Below the pieces are notes generated by a model. That model was given only the letters and a program-made list of their open reading frames with translations, searched no databases and had not been told where the DNA came from. From Nocardia pseudovaccinii NBRC 100343 (GTDB lineage: Bacteria; Actinomycetota; Actinomycetes; Mycobacteriales; Mycobacteriaceae), in the NCBI RefSeq assembly GCF_001613225.1, contig NZ_BDBY01000252.1, positions 1 to 38,819 of the forward strand: a stretch of 38,819 bases of DNA. Reading direction: 5' to 3'. The translations under genes and the position numbers were made by a program. Below are positions 15,522-23,840 of the stretch, one piece after another. Every line of letters begins with the position of its first letter. Positions within the stretch are counted from its first letter, which is position 1.

Positions 15522-16681
15522 GTTCGTGCTCCGCTCTTGCTCGACCGGCGGGCCGCTGTGGTGCGGCGCTTGGTGCCCGATCGACGGCGAGGCGGCGCGG
15601 GCTGCTTGCCCTCGTCTTGCTCGTCCTCGTCGAACTCGTCGGATTCGTCTTCGGGTTCCTCTTCGGATTCGTCTTCGGGTTCCTGTTGTTCTTGATCTTC
15701 GTTGTCCGCGGTTTCGGCTTCGGCGTTCTCCTCTTCCTCTTCCTCGCGCCGTGCGGTCTCGTCGTCCTTGACGACCTTGCTGTCGCGGATCTCGCCATGC
15801 CAGCCCACGATGTCATCCGGATGCAACACGGCCTCCGTCATGACATGCCGCTCGAATTGCTTGAGTTCCAGGCGGCACCGGCGACCGGCCGCGCGCCACA
15901 TGTTGGCCGTCTTCTCGAAGAGGCCGTGCGGTTGGTACTCGAGCACCACGAGGATGCGGGTGAGACCCGGCGTGATCTCGTGAAAGCTCACCGCGCCGTC
16001 GATATACCCCTTGGCGCCGGACGAACGCCAGACGATTCGTTCGTAGGGCACCTGTTCGAGGATCGTGGATTTCCAAGTCCGCCTGGACCAGAACACCTTG
16101 CCGGTCCAGGTGAGTTTCTCGTCGGACTCCTGCTCGACCTGCTCGATCTTCTTGGTGAACTTCGGAAAGTCCGAGAACTGGGTCCACTGGTCGTAGGCAA
16201 GGTCGATCGGAACGCCGAGATCGAGCTGCTCGACGATATTCGTCGGTTTGCGCTTCTTGCCGCCCCCCTTGCCCTTGCCGCCGGTTATGGACTCCTTGAC
16301 CGTTTCGAAGTTGTCGCGGACGGAGTGCTTCAGCTTGGCCATGCCCGCGCTCATCGCCGCCTGGAGCGGCGAGGCGCCTGCGCCGAGTCTTTCCACTCCC
16401 GTTATCGCCGACAGTAGATTTCCCCCACCGTCCTCAGCGTATTGATTCAGCCGGTCGGCTGTCTTCGATACCGTGCCCGAGAGCCCGGAGGCCGCGCGTG
16501 CGGCCAGGGTTGCGGTGAGATTCTGCATCGATTGCTGCAGGGGGCTGGTCGGGGCGGCTTGTTGGGTCTTCTTCTGGATGGTCGATGCCGCCCCGGTCGC
16601 GGCTTTGGTGGCCCGCCCCGCGGAGGCGGCGGCCTTCTTGCCGACTCCAGCCGTCGTATCACGCAGTGTCTTGGCCGCCAT
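15518..16681 (-). CDS. SRPBCC-family protein in gas vesicle operon (GvpZ-like)
   Basis: A 387-residue protein in three parts. Residues 1-145 are Ala/Lys/Thr-rich and helical, ending in a Gly/Lys-rich linker. Residues 147-285 form a START/SRPBCC (polyketide cyclase/dehydrase-like) domain: VPIDLAYDQWTQFSDFPKF, then WKSTILEQVPYERIVWRS and VSFHEITPGLTRILVVLEY. Residues about 306-355 are an extreme Glu/Asp-rich tail, followed by a basic Arg/Lys/Ser-rich end. Such helix-grip domains bind lipid or other hydrophobic ligands. The GvpZ position in Streptomyces operons is the basis for the name, which I hold loosely. An ATG at 16690 overlaps the upstream stop, but ATG 16681 has GAGGAG nine bases upstream and is preferred. 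Its role in vesicles is unknown. Confidence 0.8.
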   Translation of the reverse strand: MAAKTLRDTTAGVGKKAAASAGRATKAATGAASTIQKKTQQAAPTSPLQQSMQNLTATLAARAASGLSGTVSKTADRLNQYAEDGGGNLLSAITGVERLGAGASPLQAAMSAGMAKLKHSVRDNFETVKESITGGKGKGGGKKRKPTNIVEQLDLGVPIDLAYDQWTQFSDFPKFTKKIEQVEQESDEKLTWTGKVFWSRRTWKSTILEQVPYERIVWRSSGAKGYIDGAVSFHEITPGLTRILVVLEYQPHGLFEKTANMWRAAGRRCRLELKQFERHVMTEAVLHPDDIVGWHGEIRDSKVVKDDETARREEEEEENAEAETADNEDQEQQEPEDESEEEPEDESDEFDEDEQDEGKQPAPPRRRSGTKRRTTAARRSSKSGART

Positions 16682-16686
16682 CGGCC

Positions 16687-17352
16687 TCATCTCCTCGTGC
16701 GTCGCACGGGCGCTTCGTCGGCTACATCGGTATCGACGCGACTCCGGCGTCGACGAGGCGCGGGCGGCTTCCGCTCGGCTGAGCCGGATGCACGGTCCAA
16801 AGTCCGCGCACCCGTTCTACGCACGGCCGTCATCGTCTGGCGGGCTCGCGACCGAGCGCTCGTCAGCCGGGAGTCGTCGTCGTATTCGTTTCGCGATCGG
16901 CCGGAATCGTCCTCGTCGTACCCGCCCTCGTCGTCGGCCGGTTCGTTCTGGTCTAGTTCGGCCTCGGCCATTTCGTCCTCGCGCAGATCGTCCTCAGGCA
17001 GTTCGCCCTCGTCGGAATCCGGCTCCCGCGAATAGCCTCGCTCCTCCCGCAGATCGGGCATCGCACGCTGCTGCAACCGGGCGTTGAGCGCGTCGATGCG
17101 GTGGCTCGCGGCGGTGACCGCGGCGGAGCGCACAGCGCCCACCAACTCACCCTTGACGGTATCGGTGATCTGAGTCAGCTCCGGCGACGATCTGAGCAAC
17201 GATGTCCCCCGCTCGAGCAGATCCCCAGGCGTTCCCGCCGACCGCCTTGTCATCGCCGCACCCGCCAGCGCCAACGCGAACCGCATCTTGCGCGTGCGCC
17301 CCAGCACATACCCAATGCCCACCCCTATGGCAATTCTTGCTCCACCTTTCAC
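16687..17352 (-). CDS. Gas vesicle operon leader protein with hydrophobic N-terminus (GvpY/T-like)
   Basis: A 221-residue protein beginning with a hydrophobic segment (about 4-35, ARIAIGVGIGYVLGRTRKMR then FALALAGAAM) that could span or skim a membrane. An amphipathic helical region (about 50-95, with SSPELTQITDTVKGELV) follows, then a very acidic stretch (about 108-155) and a basic Arg-rich tail. This layout is common for the first or accessory genes of actinobacterial gvp clusters and resembles proteins labelled GvpY or GvpT; the exact name is uncertain. The GTG start has AAGGAG six bases upstream. It is the first gene of the operon, and its promoter should lie in 17353-17554, shared with the divergent PucR-type regulator. 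Confidence 0.75.
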   Translation of the reverse strand: MKGGARIAIGVGIGYVLGRTRKMRFALALAGAAMTRRSAGTPGDLLERGTSLLRSSPELTQITDTVKGELVGAVRSAAVTAASHRIDALNARLQQRAMPDLREERGYSREPDSDEGELPEDDLREDEMAEAELDQNEPADDEGGYDEDDSGRSRNEYDDDSRLTSARSRARQTMTAVRRTGARTLDRASGSAERKPPAPRRRRSRVDTDVADEAPVRRTRR

Positions 17353-17554
17353 AGCTCACTCCTTGCTCGCCTCGACACCCAAACGCATCAGCGAAGCCCG
17401 GACGTCCGAGAGACGACGCCCCAGAGTGGGATAGATCGGGACGCAGAATATTTGGCAAACTTCAGCGTATTCCTGGTTACCGGATAGGTCTATGGGTGCG
17501 GCGCGCGAAAGTCGCATATCCACGCCGCAACGGCACTGAGTAGCGTCGACTGGT

Positions 17555-18754
17555 ATGGCTACACCCCAGCATCCGGTCGCTACGGCGGGTACACGAAAGT
17601 TGGCCGCGGCCTGCCGGGCGGAGATTCCAGTGCTGACCCGGCGGTTGCTGTCGGCGATTTTCACCGATAACCCGGAGTGGACGGATTACACCTCGGTGCC
17701 GCGCAACGAGTTGCGAGAAGGCTGTCGGCAATATCTGACCCGGATCTTGGATCTGCTGGGCGGGGCGGCGACCGATCCCGAACACGATGATGTGGCCGCG
17801 GCGATAGGCAGGCATCGCGCTGCGCAAGCGGTGCCGTTGGAGGCGATGTTGCGCACGTTCCGCCTCGGCGGCGGGATCGTATGGGAGGCGTTGCTGGACA
17901 AGGCCGAGGCGATCGACGCGCGGGAGGTCCGCGAGGCGGGTACCGCGATGTGGACGGTGATCGATGGGATGTCCTCGGCGTTGGTCACGTCGTATCGCAA
18001 TGCCGAACTCGAACAGGTGCGCCACGACGAACGCCGCAGGCACGCGCTGATCGAGGATCTGCTCGCCGGGCGCGCGCACGATGCGACGTTCGCCGCGCGG
18101 GTGGCGCGCGAGCTGAACTTGCCCGCCCAGGGTGCGTATCTGGTGGTCGCTGTCCGTGGCGGTGAGGGACGGCCGTTGCGCGCGGGTGCCGAAACCGCGT
18201 TGGGCGCGTTGGGGATTCGGTCGGTATGGCATGACCGGGTGGATGCCACGATCGGCCTGGTGTCGCTGGCCCGTCACGACAGCGCTGGCGTGCTCGCTCA
18301 TCTTCGCCCGCAGATACGCGGACTGGCTGGTGCCTCCCCCGCTGTCGCGGGACTCGCGGATGTCGATACCGCGCACGCGCTCGCTCTCGTCGCGATGCAG
18401 ACAATGCCCTGGGACGCAACGGGATTGGTCGCCTTGGACGAGCGTTACCCGGAAGCGCTGCTGGTCCGCTCGCCGGACCTGACCGAACTTCTGGTTTCCC
18501 GAACCCTGGGCCCGGTGCTGGCGCTGCCGGTCAAAGAGCGTGACTCGCTGCTGCACACCCTTGCGGTATGGCTGGCGGAGAACTGCTCGGCCGCCAATGC
18601 CGCGCCGCGTCTGCATTGCCACCGCAACACCGTGATCAACCGGCTGCAACGCATCTCGACACTGCTCGGTCGTCCGCTCGACGGACAACGCTCCTATCTG
18701 GAGCTCTCGCTCGCACTCGCGGCGCTGCGACTCGGCGAATCAGAGTATCGATAG
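17555..18754 (+). CDS. PucR/CdaR-type transcriptional regulator
   Basis: A 399-residue regulator. The N-terminal half (about 20-165) is a helical sensor region of the kind found in PucR-family proteins (RHRAAQAVPLEAMLRTFRLG), the middle (about 180-300) is GGDEF-like, and the C-terminus carries the PucR helix-turn-helix: LAENCSAANAAPRLHCHRNT then VINRLQRISTLLGRPLD (about 340-375). Family members control catabolic genes in response to metabolites. It is divergent from the gas vesicle operon across 202 bases and lies upstream of, and in line with, the dehydrogenase operon 155 bases away, so it could regulate either. The sequence does not decide. The ribosome-binding site before ATG 17555 is weak. 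Confidence 0.88.
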   Translation: MATPQHPVATAGTRKLAAACRAEIPVLTRRLLSAIFTDNPEWTDYTSVPRNELREGCRQYLTRILDLLGGAATDPEHDDVAAAIGRHRAAQAVPLEAMLRTFRLGGGIVWEALLDKAEAIDAREVREAGTAMWTVIDGMSSALVTSYRNAELEQVRHDERRRHALIEDLLAGRAHDATFAARVARELNLPAQGAYLVVAVRGGEGRPLRAGAETALGALGIRSVWHDRVDATIGLVSLARHDSAGVLAHLRPQIRGLAGASPAVAGLADVDTAHALALVAMQTMPWDATGLVALDERYPEALLVRSPDLTELLVSRTLGPVLALPVKERDSLLHTLAVWLAENCSAANAAPRLHCHRNTVINRLQRISTLLGRPLDGQRSYLELSLALAALRLGESEYR

Positions 18755-18909
18755 ACATCCGTGGAATTGTGCTCAGCGCCCACTTTCGAGACCGATTTCC
18801 TGGGCTTCGGAGTGATTGTCTGTGCGCTGGGTGGTGACCAGACTCGTCGATGATGACTCGCGCCATACCCGCGCCGAGTCGAAATCGTTCGAGACGAGGA
18901 GCACCACGA

Positions 18910-20364
18910 GTGCCGGACTTCGATCTGTTGGTGGTCGGCGGCGGCCCCGGCGGCTATGTGGCCGCCATCCGCGCGGCCCAGCACGGCTTGACGGTCGCCT
19001 TGGTGGAGAAGGAACGGCCAGGCGGGGTCTGCCTGAACTGGGGCTGCATTCCGACCAAGGCCATGCTGCGATCCGCGGAGGTTTTCCAGACCGTCAGCGC
19101 CGCAGCGGATTTCGGTGTCTACGCCGACAATGTGCGCTTCGACTTCGCCACAGTGCGCCAGCGCAAGGACGGCATCGTCAAGGAACTCACCGACGGTGTC
19201 GCGGGTTTGCTCGCGGCCAACGGCGTGACGGTCATCGAGGGCCATGCCCGGTTCATCGATCCCACCACCGTCGAGGTGCACGAGGTGGGTCCCTCCCCCG
19301 TCGGTCCGCAAGGCCCGCGCTACGCCGCCGCCCCGACCACGCCGATCCGGCGGGTCGGTGCGCGCGATGTGATCATCGCGACCGGCTCGGTGCCCGCTCG
19401 GCTGCCGATTCCCGGCGCCGACCTGCCCGGCGTGATCACCTCCGACGGCGCGTTCGGGTTGACCGAGGTGCCCAATCGGCTGGTGATCATCGGCGGTAGC
19501 GCGGTCGGCGCCGAATGGGCCAGTCTGTTCGCCACCTTCGGCGCCGAGGTCACGATCGTCGAAATGCAGGACCGGCTCGTTCCCGCGGAGGACACCGATA
19601 TAGGGACCGCGCTGGGCCGCTCCTTCAGCAAGCGCGGCATTTCGGTGCTCACCGGATCGACGGTGAAATCCATTGCACAAGAGTCGAATCGGACACTGCG
19701 AGTGACCGTCGACGGCTCACAGGAGCGCGAGCTCGATGCCGACGTGGTGCTGGTCGGTGTCGGTCGGCGTCCCAACACCGCCGACCTCGGCTTGGACATT
19801 GCCGCGATCGCCACCGACGACCGTGGATTCATCATCGTCGACGAGCAGTTGCGAACCGGTATCGCGCACGTGTACGCCATCGGCGACGTCACCGGTCGGG
19901 CGCTGCTCGCCCACGTCGCCTCCCACCAAGGCCTCACCGCCGCCGACGTGATCGCCGGACATCAGGCGCATATCGATTACACGGTGATCCCCGCGGCCAC
20001 CTTCACTCATCCGGAGATCGCGAGCGTCGGACTCACCGAGGCCGCCGCCCGCGCCGCCGGGCACGAGGTGATCACCGCGCGCTTCCCGTTCGCGGCCCTC
20101 GGTCGAGCCAAAACCTTCGGCGAGACCGAGGGATTCGTGAAAATTGTTGCCGGGCAACAGCATCAGGAAATCCTCGGTGTGCACATCATCGGGCCCTCGG
20201 CCAGCGACCTGATCACCGAAGGCGCGCTGGCGATTTCGCTCGAGGCAACGCTCGACGAGCTGGCCGACACCATCCACGCCCACCCGACCCTCGGCGAGAT
20301 CGGCATGGAGGCGGCACTGGCCGGACTCGGACTGCCCGTACACATCGCGCCACGCAAACGCTGA
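18910..20364 (+). CDS. lpdA: Dihydrolipoyl dehydrogenase (E3)
   Basis: A 484-residue flavoprotein disulfide reductase that reoxidises dihydrolipoamide with NAD+. The FAD-binding VVGGGPGGYVAA (8-19), the redox-active disulfide GGVCLNWGCIPTK (Cys41, Cys46), the NAD-binding IIGGSAVGAEWASLF and the C-terminal active-site pair His458-Glu463 (HAHPTLGEIGMEA) are all present. I chose GTG 18910, which has GAGGAG eight bases upstream; the open frame extends to 18850 without a better site. A short Pro/Gly-rich insertion (about 125-145) is not typical. It heads an operon with E1 and E2 genes nine bases downstream, so it is likely the dedicated E3 of this complex. Confidence 0.94.
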   Translation: MPDFDLLVVGGGPGGYVAAIRAAQHGLTVALVEKERPGGVCLNWGCIPTKAMLRSAEVFQTVSAAADFGVYADNVRFDFATVRQRKDGIVKELTDGVAGLLAANGVTVIEGHARFIDPTTVEVHEVGPSPVGPQGPRYAAAPTTPIRRVGARDVIIATGSVPARLPIPGADLPGVITSDGAFGLTEVPNRLVIIGGSAVGAEWASLFATFGAEVTIVEMQDRLVPAEDTDIGTALGRSFSKRGISVLTGSTVKSIAQESNRTLRVTVDGSQERELDADVVLVGVGRRPNTADLGLDIAAIATDDRGFIIVDEQLRTGIAHVYAIGDVTGRALLAHVASHQGLTAADVIAGHQAHIDYTVIPAATFTHPEIASVGLTEAAARAAGHEVITARFPFAALGRAKTFGETEGFVKIVAGQQHQEILGVHIIGPSASDLITEGALAISLEATLDELADTIHAHPTLGEIGMEAALAGLGLPVHIAPRKR

Positions 20365-20373
20365 GGAGCCACC

Positions 20374-21441
20374 GTGACCACGACCGCCGCACCCCGTAAA
20401 ACCACGTCGAAGGCCGCTACCCGCAAGGCATTCGCGGGTACCGATCCCGACACCCTGCGTGGCTACTTCCGCGACATGCTGTTCGTGCGCCGCTTCGAAG
20501 AGCGCACCGCCCAGGGCTATACCCAGGCCAAGATCGGCGGCTACTGCCATCTCAACCTCGGCGAGGAAGCCACCGTCGTCGGAGTCGCCGCGGCGATGCG
20601 CCCAACCGACTACCTGTTCACCAACTACCGCGAACACGGCTACGCGATCGCCAAAGGCATCGAACCCGGCCGGGTGATGGCCGAGCTGTACGGCCGATCC
20701 ACCGGCACCTCCAAGGGGTGGGGCGGCTCGATGCATATGTTCGACACCGCGACCCGGCTGCTCGGCGGATACGGGATCGTGGGCGGCCAATTGCCATTGG
20801 CCGTCGGCGCCGCACTGGCGATCGACTACCGCGGCGGCGACGATGTGGTGGTCTGCCAAATGGGTGACGGCACAACCAATATCGGGGCATTCCACGAATC
20901 GCTGAATATCGCGGCACTGTGGCATCTGCCGGTGGTGTTCCTGGTGATCAACAACCAGACCGGCATGGGCACCACCGTCGAACAGTCCTCCGCCGAACCC
21001 GACCTCTACAAGCGTGCCAGCGCGTACCGGATGCGCGGCGAACGAGTCGATGGGACCGATGTTCTCGCGGTGCGGGATATCGCCACCGAGCTGGTGGAAG
21101 CCGCCCGCCGGGAGGGAAAACCAGCCCTGCTCGAGGCCGTCAGCCACCGGCTCAAGGGGCATTCGGTGGTCGACCCGGCGAAATACCGTAGCGCCGAGGC
21201 GGTTTCGACGGCGCGTGAATCCGATCCGGTCGCACGGCTACAGCGCGAGCTGATCGCCGCCGGTTTCCTCGACGAGGACACCGTTGCCGCCATCGAAGCC
21301 GAGGTACGCGATGGAGTCGACGCCGCCGTGGCCTTCGCCGACGCCAGTCCACGCCCGGAGCCGACGAGCCTGTTCGACTACACCTACGCCACCCCGGTGG
21401 CCGGTGAATCCCGACGGCTGCCAGCCGATCCGCTGTTCTGA
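20374..21441 (+). CDS. pdhA: Pyruvate (or acetoin) dehydrogenase E1 component, alpha subunit
   Basis: A 355-residue thiamine diphosphate enzyme subunit. The TPP-binding motif runs from GDG (164-166) to NN (193-194). Other family marks are the YREHGYAIAKG block (85-95), the SKGWGGSMHMF motif (113-123) and GGYGIVGGQLPLAVGAAL (131-148), which fit pyruvate or acetoin dehydrogenase better than branched-chain enzymes. It forms a heterotetramer with the next gene product and decarboxylates the oxoacid onto the E2 lipoyl arm. A Lys/Thr-rich extension of about 20 residues precedes the fold. The GTG start has GAGGAG upstream. Whether the substrate is pyruvate or acetoin cannot be settled from sequence alone. 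Confidence 0.9.
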   Translation: MTTTAAPRKTTSKAATRKAFAGTDPDTLRGYFRDMLFVRRFEERTAQGYTQAKIGGYCHLNLGEEATVVGVAAAMRPTDYLFTNYREHGYAIAKGIEPGRVMAELYGRSTGTSKGWGGSMHMFDTATRLLGGYGIVGGQLPLAVGAALAIDYRGGDDVVVCQMGDGTTNIGAFHESLNIAALWHLPVVFLVINNQTGMGTTVEQSSAEPDLYKRASAYRMRGERVDGTDVLAVRDIATELVEAARREGKPALLEAVSHRLKGHSVVDPAKYRSAEAVSTARESDPVARLQRELIAAGFLDEDTVAAIEAEVRDGVDAAVAFADASPRPEPTSLFDYTYATPVAGESRRLPADPLF

Positions 21442-21473
21442 ACACACTTCCCGCAACCGCTGAGGACACCACC

Positions 21474-22466
21474 GTGCCTGTCATGACCTATCGCGAAGCG
21501 CTGCGCGAAACCCTGCGCGAGGAGATGCGTCGCGATGACGACATCCTGCTCATCGGGGAAGAGATCGGCATCTTCGAAGGCTCCTACAAGATCACCGCGG
21601 GACTGCTCGCCGAATTCGGCGAGAAGCGAGTGCGCGATACCCCGATCGCCGAGGAGGGATTCGTCGGCGCGGCCATCGGCGCGGCCATGCTCGGCCTGCG
21701 CCCCGTCGTGGAACTCATGACGATCAACTTCTCCTTGCTGGCGCTGGACCAGATCGTCAATCACGCCGCCAAGATCTACGGCATGTTCGGCGGACAGACC
21801 AGCGTCCCGATGGTCATCCGCACTCCCGGTGGCGGCGGCCAGCAACTGGGCGCCACCCACTCGCAGAACATCGAGCTGTATTACGCGTTCGTGCCCGGAC
21901 TCAAGGTCGTCGCCCCCAGCACTCCGGCCGACGCTCGGGCACTGCTGCGCGCCGCGATCGAGGACGACGACCCGGTGCTGTTCCTGGAGAACCTCGCTCT
22001 CTACAACACCAAAGGCGAAGTGCCCGAGGATCTTCCGCCAGTCGCGATCGGCAAGGCAGCGATTACGCGTCCAGGGACCGACATCACCCTGATCGGCTAT
22101 TCGCGCATGGCGACGATAGCCACCCAAGTCGCCGAACGCCTGGCCACCGAAGGGATCTCGGCCGAGGTCATCGACCTGCGTAGCCTGCGGCCCCTGGACC
22201 GCGACACCGTTGTCAGCTCGGTACGCAAGACCGGCTGCGCCGTGGTCGCCGAAGACGACTGGCTCACCTACGGCATCGGCGCGGAAATCGCCGCTTCCAT
22301 CTCCGACGGCGCCTTCGACTACCTCGACGCACCGGTCCGGCGAGTCGCCGCCGCGGAAGTACCGCTGCCGTATGCCAAAACTCTCGAACAGATCGCGCTG
22401 CCGTCCGCCGAATCCCTGTACACCGCCGCCGCGGAAACACTCGCGGCCGTCGGCCGACGCCGCTGA
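21474..22466 (+). CDS. pdhB: Pyruvate (or acetoin) dehydrogenase E1 component, beta subunit
   Basis: A 330-residue E1 beta subunit. The N-terminus MTYREALRETLREEMRRD, the active-site segment RDTPIAEEGFVGAAIGAAM (Glu60 contacting TPP), the HSQNIELYYAFVPGLKVVAP block and the C-terminal VPLPYAKTLEQ are all typical. It completes the TPP sites with the alpha subunit encoded 32 bases upstream. The GTG start (21474) is preceded by CTGAGGAC. Length is normal and no key residue is missing. Confidence 0.92.
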   Translation: MPVMTYREALRETLREEMRRDDDILLIGEEIGIFEGSYKITAGLLAEFGEKRVRDTPIAEEGFVGAAIGAAMLGLRPVVELMTINFSLLALDQIVNHAAKIYGMFGGQTSVPMVIRTPGGGGQQLGATHSQNIELYYAFVPGLKVVAPSTPADARALLRAAIEDDDPVLFLENLALYNTKGEVPEDLPPVAIGKAAITRPGTDITLIGYSRMATIATQVAERLATEGISAEVIDLRSLRPLDRDTVVSSVRKTGCAVVAEDDWLTYGIGAEIAASISDGAFDYLDAPVRRVAAAEVPLPYAKTLEQIALPSAESLYTAAAETLAAVGRRR

Positions 22467-22477
22467 GAGGACTTCAC

Positions 22478-23746
22478 ATGCCCGACATCATCATGCCCCG
22501 CCTGTCCGACACCATGGAGGAAGGCGTCGTCGTCGCCTGGCTCAAGCAGGTCGGTGACAAGGTCAGCCGCGGCGATATCCTCGCCGAAATCGAAACCGAC
22601 AAAGCGCTGATGGAACTCGAAGCCTACGAGGACGGCATTCTCGAACAGATTCTGTTCGAACCGGGCTCGCGGGTCCCGATCGGCAATACGATCGCGCTGA
22701 TCGGCGATGGAACCGGGTCCGCGGCGGGCGGCTCTGCCGGACCGAACCCTGCTGCCGAAAGCGGTGTGGCATCGAGTGATACGGCGAAAGAACCTGTAGT
22801 CCCGCCGGGACGCGGTGGTGCGCAAGATAATCCGATCGACGCCGCTGGAACTGTTTCCGCGGCAACAGAGACCCGGACGCACAAGAAGTCCTCACCACTG
22901 GCCCGCAAGATCGCCCGCGAACTCGACATCGATCTCGCCACCGTAACCGGCACCGGCCCCGGCGGTCGAGTCACTCGCAATGATGTCGAATCCGCTTACC
23001 GCACTATCGAATCCACTCCGGTCGCACCGCCGGTAGCATCCATGACCGCCTCGGGTGACTACGACGAGATCCCGCTCAGCACCATCCAGCAGGTCTCGGC
23101 CAAACGCCTCACCGAAAGCAAACAGCAAGCCCCGCACATCTACTTGACCAGCGCCATCGACGTCACCGACCTGCTCGCCTTCCGCGCCGAGATCAACCGC
23201 ACCCTCGAACAAGCAGGCAAAACCAAGGTCAGCGTCAACGACCTACTGGTCAAAGCGGTCGCCACGGCACTGCGCACCGACCCGGCCGTCAACGTCTCCA
23301 TAGCCGACGACAAACTCCTGCGGCACCGTGGAATTCACCTCGGCATCGCCGTCGCCACCCCCGCCGGACTACTCGTTCCCGTCGTCCGCGACGCCGACCG
23401 CAAGAGCGTCTCCGAAATCGCCACCGAAACCCGCGACAAAGCCGAACGCGCCCGCGACCGCAAACTCCGCGCCGACGAAATGAGCGGCGGCACCTTCACC
23501 ATCTCCAACCTCGGCATGTTCGGCATCGAACAATTCACCGCCGTCATCAACCCGCCGGAATCCGCCATCCTCGCCGTCGGCGCGGCCAAAGACGAACTAC
23601 GCCTCGACGGCTCCCAGGTCGTCACCCGCAGCATCTTGCGGGTCACCCTCTCCGCCGACCACCGCGCAATCGACGGCGCAACCGCCGCACGGTTCCTCCA
23701 ACAGTTGACCGAACTCCTGGAACACCCATTGCGCATCATCGCCTGA
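22478..23746 (+). CDS. Dihydrolipoamide acyltransferase (E2)
   Basis: A 422-residue E2 core subunit with one lipoyl domain (1-77; lipoylated Lys42 in IETDKALMELE), a variable Ala/Pro/Gly linker, a peripheral-subunit-binding domain (about 138-172, SSPLARKIARELDIDLATVT then GTGPGGRVTRNDV) and a catalytic domain ending LSADHRAIDGATAARF, where His395 and Asp399 form the HxxxDG active site. It carries acyl groups from E1 to CoA and assembles E1 and E3. A single lipoyl domain is the usual minimum. It begins 11 bases after the E1 beta stop with GAGAGGA before its ATG. Mycolic-acid bacteria usually also have an AceE-type pyruvate dehydrogenase, so this could be a second complex (established for relatives, not seen here). 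Confidence 0.92.
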   Translation: MPDIIMPRLSDTMEEGVVVAWLKQVGDKVSRGDILAEIETDKALMELEAYEDGILEQILFEPGSRVPIGNTIALIGDGTGSAAGGSAGPNPAAESGVASSDTAKEPVVPPGRGGAQDNPIDAAGTVSAATETRTHKKSSPLARKIARELDIDLATVTGTGPGGRVTRNDVESAYRTIESTPVAPPVASMTASGDYDEIPLSTIQQVSAKRLTESKQQAPHIYLTSAIDVTDLLAFRAEINRTLEQAGKTKVSVNDLLVKAVATALRTDPAVNVSIADDKLLRHRGIHLGIAVATPAGLLVPVVRDADRKSVSEIATETRDKAERARDRKLRADEMSGGTFTISNLGMFGIEQFTAVINPPESAILAVGAAKDELRLDGSQVVTRSILRVTLSADHRAIDGATAARFLQQLTELLEHPLRIIA

Positions 23747-23840
23747 CCGGTCGATCTCGCTGAACGGAAGGACCAGACCACCGCACCGCCCCAGCCGGAT
23801 ACCGTTTCCGCGTCCACTCCAACGCGACGGAGGAACACCG

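Noticed and set aside
17425..17480. Weak inverted repeat GAATA...TATTC in the gas vesicle-PucR interval
   Set aside because: Five-base arms are expected by chance in an AT-richer stretch, and nothing else supports an operator.
17356..17664. Minus-strand frame ending just before the gas vesicle leader gene
   Set aside because: Its last 25 codons look coding-like, but no start with a ribosome-binding site is found and its 5' part overlaps the PucR gene.
19717..21162. 481-codon minus-strand frame opposite lpdA and pdhA
   Set aside because: It crosses two well-supported enzyme genes; composition and lack of motifs mark it as a shadow.
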